From: an uncultured Burkholderiales bacterium
Lineage (GTDB): Bacteria; Pseudomonadota; Gammaproteobacteria; Burkholderiales; Burkholderiaceae_C
Assembly (NCBI GenBank): GCA_903926695.1
Contig: CAIYKK010000610.1
Span: forward strand, 1-7,264
Length of the DNA stretch: 7,264 nt
Direction of reading: 5' to 3'
Of this stretch, positions 5,448 to 7,264 are shown piece after piece. Numbering within the stretch: the first letter of the stretch is position 1; the number at the start of each line of letters is the position of its first letter. Under the pieces are notes generated by a model. It made no database searches and had not been told where the DNA came from. It saw only the letters and a program-made list of their open reading frames with translations. Position numbers and translations under genes: made by a program.

Positions 5448-6068
5448 TTAAGCCGCGCCGAGGTCGTCTTCGCCGATCAGCAGCTTGCCTTCGCTCAGGT
5501 ATTTGTGCGGCGGCACTTCCAGGTTCATCGGCGCGGGTTTGTTCTGGAACACCCGGCCCGCCAAGTCAAACGTCGAGCCGTGGCAGGGGCAGAAAAACCC
5601 GCCCGCCCAATCCGCGCCGACGCTGGGGTTGCTGGTGCCCGCTGGCACCGAATTGGGCGAGCAGCCCAGATGCGTACAGATGCCCACGCCAACAAACACC
5701 TCGGGCCGAATCGAGCGCTGCGCGTTGGTGGCGTAAGCGGGCTGCTGCTTGCGCAAAGAAGCTGGATCAACCAGGCGGGCATCTTGCGCGGGCAGCGCGG
5801 CGAGCATCTCGGGCGTGCGGCGCATGATCCAGACCGGCTTGCCGCGCCACTCGACGGTTTTGATGCCGCCGGGTGGGATGTCGGCAATATCGACCTCCAC
5901 GCTGGCGCCCATCGCCTTGGCGCGCTCGCTGGGCGCAAAGCTCGACACAAAGGGCACAGCCACGGCGACCAGCCCGGCGCTGGCGGTGGCCACCGTCAGC
6001 AACACAACGCGGCGGCGCTCGGCATCGGGTTCATGCGCCAAAGCAGGCAGGTTCAAGACAGAGGTCAT
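5448..6068 (-). CDS. petA: Ubiquinol-cytochrome c reductase Rieske iron-sulfur subunit PetA
   Basis: A 206-residue Rieske protein of cytochrome bc1 type. An N-terminal twin-arginine-like signal anchor (ERRRVVLLTVATASAGLVAV, 17-36) and a transmembrane segment to about 43 lead to the soluble [2Fe-2S] domain. Cluster box 1 is CTHLGC (C131 and H133 ligands, C136 disulfide) and box 2 is CPCHGS (C160 and H163 ligands, C162 disulfide). FDLAGRVFQNKPAPMNLEVP (167-186) is the Pro-loop region. The function is electron transfer from quinol to cytochrome c1 at the cytoplasmic membrane. The ATG at 6066-6068 follows AAGGA at 7 bases. Unlike the common petABC order, no cytochrome b or c1 gene follows; the MBL gene begins 26 bp downstream. 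A second petA with petBC elsewhere in the genome, or a dispersed petA, are both possible. Confidence 0.95.
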   Translation of the reverse strand: MTSVLNLPALAHEPDAERRRVVLLTVATASAGLVAVAVPFVSSFAPSERAKAMGASVEVDIADIPPGGIKTVEWRGKPVWIMRRTPEMLAALPAQDARLVDPASLRKQQPAYATNAQRSIRPEVFVGVGICTHLGCSPNSVPAGTSNPSVGADWAGGFFCPCHGSTFDLAGRVFQNKPAPMNLEVPPHKYLSEGKLLIGEDDLGAA

Positions 6069-6177
6069 GAAAGATTCCTTGAAAACGGTAAGTTGAAAAA
6101 CCTTGCCGCTTTACTCTCAAAAACCGTGCCAGACCGTTGTTTGTGAAAAATCTATTTCAAATCAATAAGTTGCGTTG

Positions 6178-6256
6178 TTTTTAAAAAAACAATGGTTCGT
6201 TTTTTCCAGCAAAAAACTGCCATTTTTGGCATAAAAACCAAAAAAGGCAGAAATTT
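6178..6256. other. Phased A/T tracts (predicted curved DNA) upstream of petA
   Basis: The 244-bp gap between the globin stop and petA is strikingly AT-rich beside its GC-rich neighbours. Homopolymer tracts lie at 6178-6182 (T), 6183-6189 (A), 6200-6205 (T), 6211-6216 (A), 6223-6227 (T), 6233-6237 (A), 6240-6245 (A) and 6251-6256 (AAATTT). Centres from 6202 on are mostly 10-11 bp apart, close to one helical turn, which favours intrinsic bending. The tracts are seen directly; curvature and a role in petA promoter activity or nucleoid-protein binding are inference. Confidence 0.5.
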
Positions 6257-6263
6257 GGCAGTT
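6215..6263. repeat. 8-bp inverted repeat in the petA upstream region
   Basis: AACTGCCA (6215-6222) and TGGCAGTT (6256-6263) are perfect complements separated by 33 bp. Nested inside, TGCCA-TTTT-TGGCA (6218-6231) can form an alternative short hairpin, so the two structures compete for the same left arm. No U-tract follows in the way needed for a terminator of the upstream globin gene. It may be an operator or simply AT-rich noise; function unknown. Confidence 0.4.
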
Positions 6264-6312
6264 ACCGCCCTGATTCGATCAGGCCACAGGCTATTTTGGC
6301 CGGACGGCGCGC

Positions 6313-6756
6313 TTATCCGTCCAAATGACCTGCCGTGCAGTGGCTGCCCTGCGTGTTGAGCAGGTGGTTGGCGGTCTGGGCGAAGGCCTGAATCAGCTGG
6401 GTGCGAAAGGCTTCGTCGGCGACTTGCTCGGTCAAGGCCTGCGTCATGCACAGCATCCACTCGTCGCGCACCTGCGGCCCGATGGCATACGGGCTGTGGC
6501 GCATGCGCAGGCGGGGATGGCCTTTTTTCTCGCTGTACAGCGGCGGGCCGCCCAGCCAGCCCGAGAGAAAGTCAAACAGGCTTTGCGCGCTGCCTTGCAG
6601 GCTTTCGGGGTGCAGGCAGCGCACGGCATAGGCTTCGGGCAGCTCGTCCATCAGCGCGTAAAAACGGCTGACCAGCTGCTCAATGCCGGGCGCGCCGCCC
6701 AGGGCTTGATAAGGTGTCAGGCGCGACGGCGTCAGCTTGTCGGTTTCTGGGGTCAT
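6313..6756 (-). CDS. Group II truncated haemoglobin (trHbO type)
   Basis: A 147-residue product from the ATG at 6754-6756. The frame stays open upstream to a GTG at 6793-6795 (13 more residues), but that start has no ribosome site; the chosen ATG has only a weak one. Family features, numbered from the chosen start: LGGAPGIEQLVSRFYALMDE (19-38) with the distal Tyr B10 (Y33), LFDFLSGWLGGPPLY (60-74), RMRHSPYAIG (84-93) with proximal His F8 (H87), and DEWMLCM (98-104) with the group II Trp G8 (W100). Role known for the family: haem-based binding of oxygen, NO or peroxide, often in detoxification or redox signalling in the cytoplasm. It follows the cyd genes (46 bp after the ybgE stop), which fits low-oxygen or NO stress. 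The C-terminus (NTQGSHCTAGHLDG) carries an extra Cys and His. Confidence 0.93.
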   Translation of the reverse strand: MTPETDKLTPSRLTPYQALGGAPGIEQLVSRFYALMDELPEAYAVRCLHPESLQGSAQSLFDFLSGWLGGPPLYSEKKGHPRLRMRHSPYAIGPQVRDEWMLCMTQALTEQVADEAFRTQLIQAFAQTANHLLNTQGSHCTAGHLDG

Positions 6757-6801
6757 GAAGTCACTTTCAAAAAGGCCCGGCTGGCGGGCAGGCACAAGAA
6801 A

Positions 6802-7167
6802 TCAGCCGCCCCAGCGCAGCGCGGCAGCCAGCAGCAGCCCACTCAGGCAGGCGCCGCCGGAAAACAGCCACCGCCACAGCCGTACACGGGGAATAAAGCC
6901 CACGCCCCGGACAAAGCCCGCGCTCATGGCCCAGAACAGCGCCATCGCCAGGCCGTGGCTGGCCTTGCCATCGGCCCCCGCAAACAGCAGCGGATAAACG
7001 CTGCCCGCCAGCATGATGGCAATGGCCGTCAACAGGCACGGCAGGTGAATGGCGGCGCCGCCCAGCGCAGCGCGGGCGTCATCGTCGAGGTCGGCGCCGT
7101 TATCTGCGTTGTCCTCTGCGCTGCCGCCGGAGCGGCTGCGGGCCGATGACTGAGGCAGCGTCGGCAT
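6802..7167 (-). CDS. ybgE: Cyd operon protein, YbgE family membrane protein
   Basis: A 121-residue product from the ATG at 7165-7167, whose first base is the last base of the cydX stop (TGATG), so translation is likely coupled. The frame is open further upstream, but that part overlaps cydX and is disregarded. Residues 1-35 are hydrophilic and rich in Ser, Asp and Asn. They are followed by three predicted membrane helices at about 41-63 (LLTAIAIMLAGSVYPLLFA), 71-92 (LAMALFWAMSAGFVRGVGF) and 97-117 (LWRWLFSGGACLSGLLLAAA). The pattern SVYPLLFA...GKASHGLAMALFWAMSAGFVRGVGF-P matches my memory of YbgE proteins encoded at the end of cydAB operons. Their exact role in cytochrome bd oxidase is not established. 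The acidic N-terminal extension makes it longer than the E. coli protein (about 97 residues). Confidence 0.82.
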   Translation of the reverse strand: MPTLPQSSARSRSGGSAEDNADNGADLDDDARAALGGAAIHLPCLLTAIAIMLAGSVYPLLFAGADGKASHGLAMALFWAMSAGFVRGVGFIPRVRLWRWLFSGGACLSGLLLAAALRWGG

Positions 7168-7264
7168 CAGCGAATGCCGCTTTTGCGGGCCTGGGCGCGG
7201 GCTTCTTCGTTTTCGCCCCACATCGCGTTCAAAATGGCCAGCAGCACCGCAAAGCCGACTCCCA
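7167..7264 (-). CDS. cydX: Cytochrome bd oxidase small subunit CydX, C-terminal part (start outside the window)
   Basis: The last 31 residues and stop are present. They read GVGFAVLLAILNAMWGENEE followed by ARAQARKSGIR. The hydrophobic stretch ending in (A/V)-x-N-A-M-W and a charged tail with E and R/K residues is characteristic of CydX, a single-helix peptide needed for stability and activity of the CydAB quinol oxidase. The full protein is usually about 35-45 residues, so only a few residues are missing. The stop overlaps the ybgE start (TGATG). cydA and cydB are expected immediately beyond the right edge. The assignment rests on short sequence and on context with ybgE. Confidence 0.85.
   Translation of the reverse strand, partial: GVGFAVLLAILNAMWGENEEARAQARKSGIR

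Noticed and set aside
2929..5451. 840-codon open frame on the plus strand
   Set aside because: It is antisense to ccoG and the MBL gene, whose proteins are clearly recognisable. Its translation is His/Gln/Ala/Arg-rich with no domain, typical of a long shadow frame in GC-rich DNA.
5352..6146. 264-codon plus-strand frame opposite petA
   Set aside because: It is antisense to the Rieske gene with its two complete cluster boxes, and no family features are present.
6150..6172. Possible FNR box near ATCAATAAG upstream of petA
   Set aside because: Only one half-site (TTGAT on the minus strand) fits. The other half matches 2 of 5 positions at N4 spacing. The dyad CCTGAT-TCG-ATCAGG at 6269-6283 has a 3-bp spacer, not 4.
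6208..6222. Sigma-54-like TGGCAG...TTGCT on the minus strand upstream of petA
   Set aside because: The half-elements look good, but only 9 bp separate GG and GC instead of 10. A plus-strand GG-N10-GC at 6246-6259 has the right spacing but would drive transcription antisense to the globin gene.

Overview
The window is GC-rich DNA whose genes read as betaproteobacterial. The gene families, the cydX-ybgE order and the PetA and CcoG sequence style suggest Burkholderiales, most likely Comamonadaceae (inferred from memory of these families, not from a search). All recognisable genes lie on the minus strand except one short molybdate-binding protein gene.

Left part (1-3017) is a molybdenum locus. 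From right to left on the minus strand it holds a complete second modA-type periplasmic binding protein gene (2235-3017), an unrecognised 134-residue protein gene (1616-2020), modE (148-978) and the first codons of another modA (1-116). A plus-strand gene for a two-domain Mop (molbindin) protein (1125-1553) diverges from modE and converges on the unknown gene. A good match to the ModE operator, with half-sites separated by 6 bp, overlaps the predicted promoter of the unknown gene. A weaker copy with the same geometry lies between modE and mop. The simplest reading is one ModE regulon: uptake proteins, an intracellular molybdate store or buffer, the regulator, and an unknown protein that should be expressed when molybdate is scarce.

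Right part (3083-7264) is a respiratory and low-oxygen cluster, all on the minus strand. In transcription order it holds the end of cydX (cytochrome bd small subunit), a ybgE-family cyd-operon membrane protein, a group II truncated haemoglobin, a Rieske iron-sulfur protein (petA) without petB or petC behind it, a metallo-beta-lactamase-fold protein that has lost several metal ligands, and ccoG (cbb3 oxidase assembly ferredoxin). A strong intrinsic terminator (3083-3122) ends this block and separates it from the molybdenum locus.

The intergenic stretch before petA (6069-6312) is unusually AT-rich, with A/T tracts at nearly helical spacing and an 8-bp inverted repeat. No RNA genes, insertion sequences, CRISPR arrays or integration sites were seen. 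The least explained items are the unknown ModE-linked protein and the metal-site-degenerate MBL protein.
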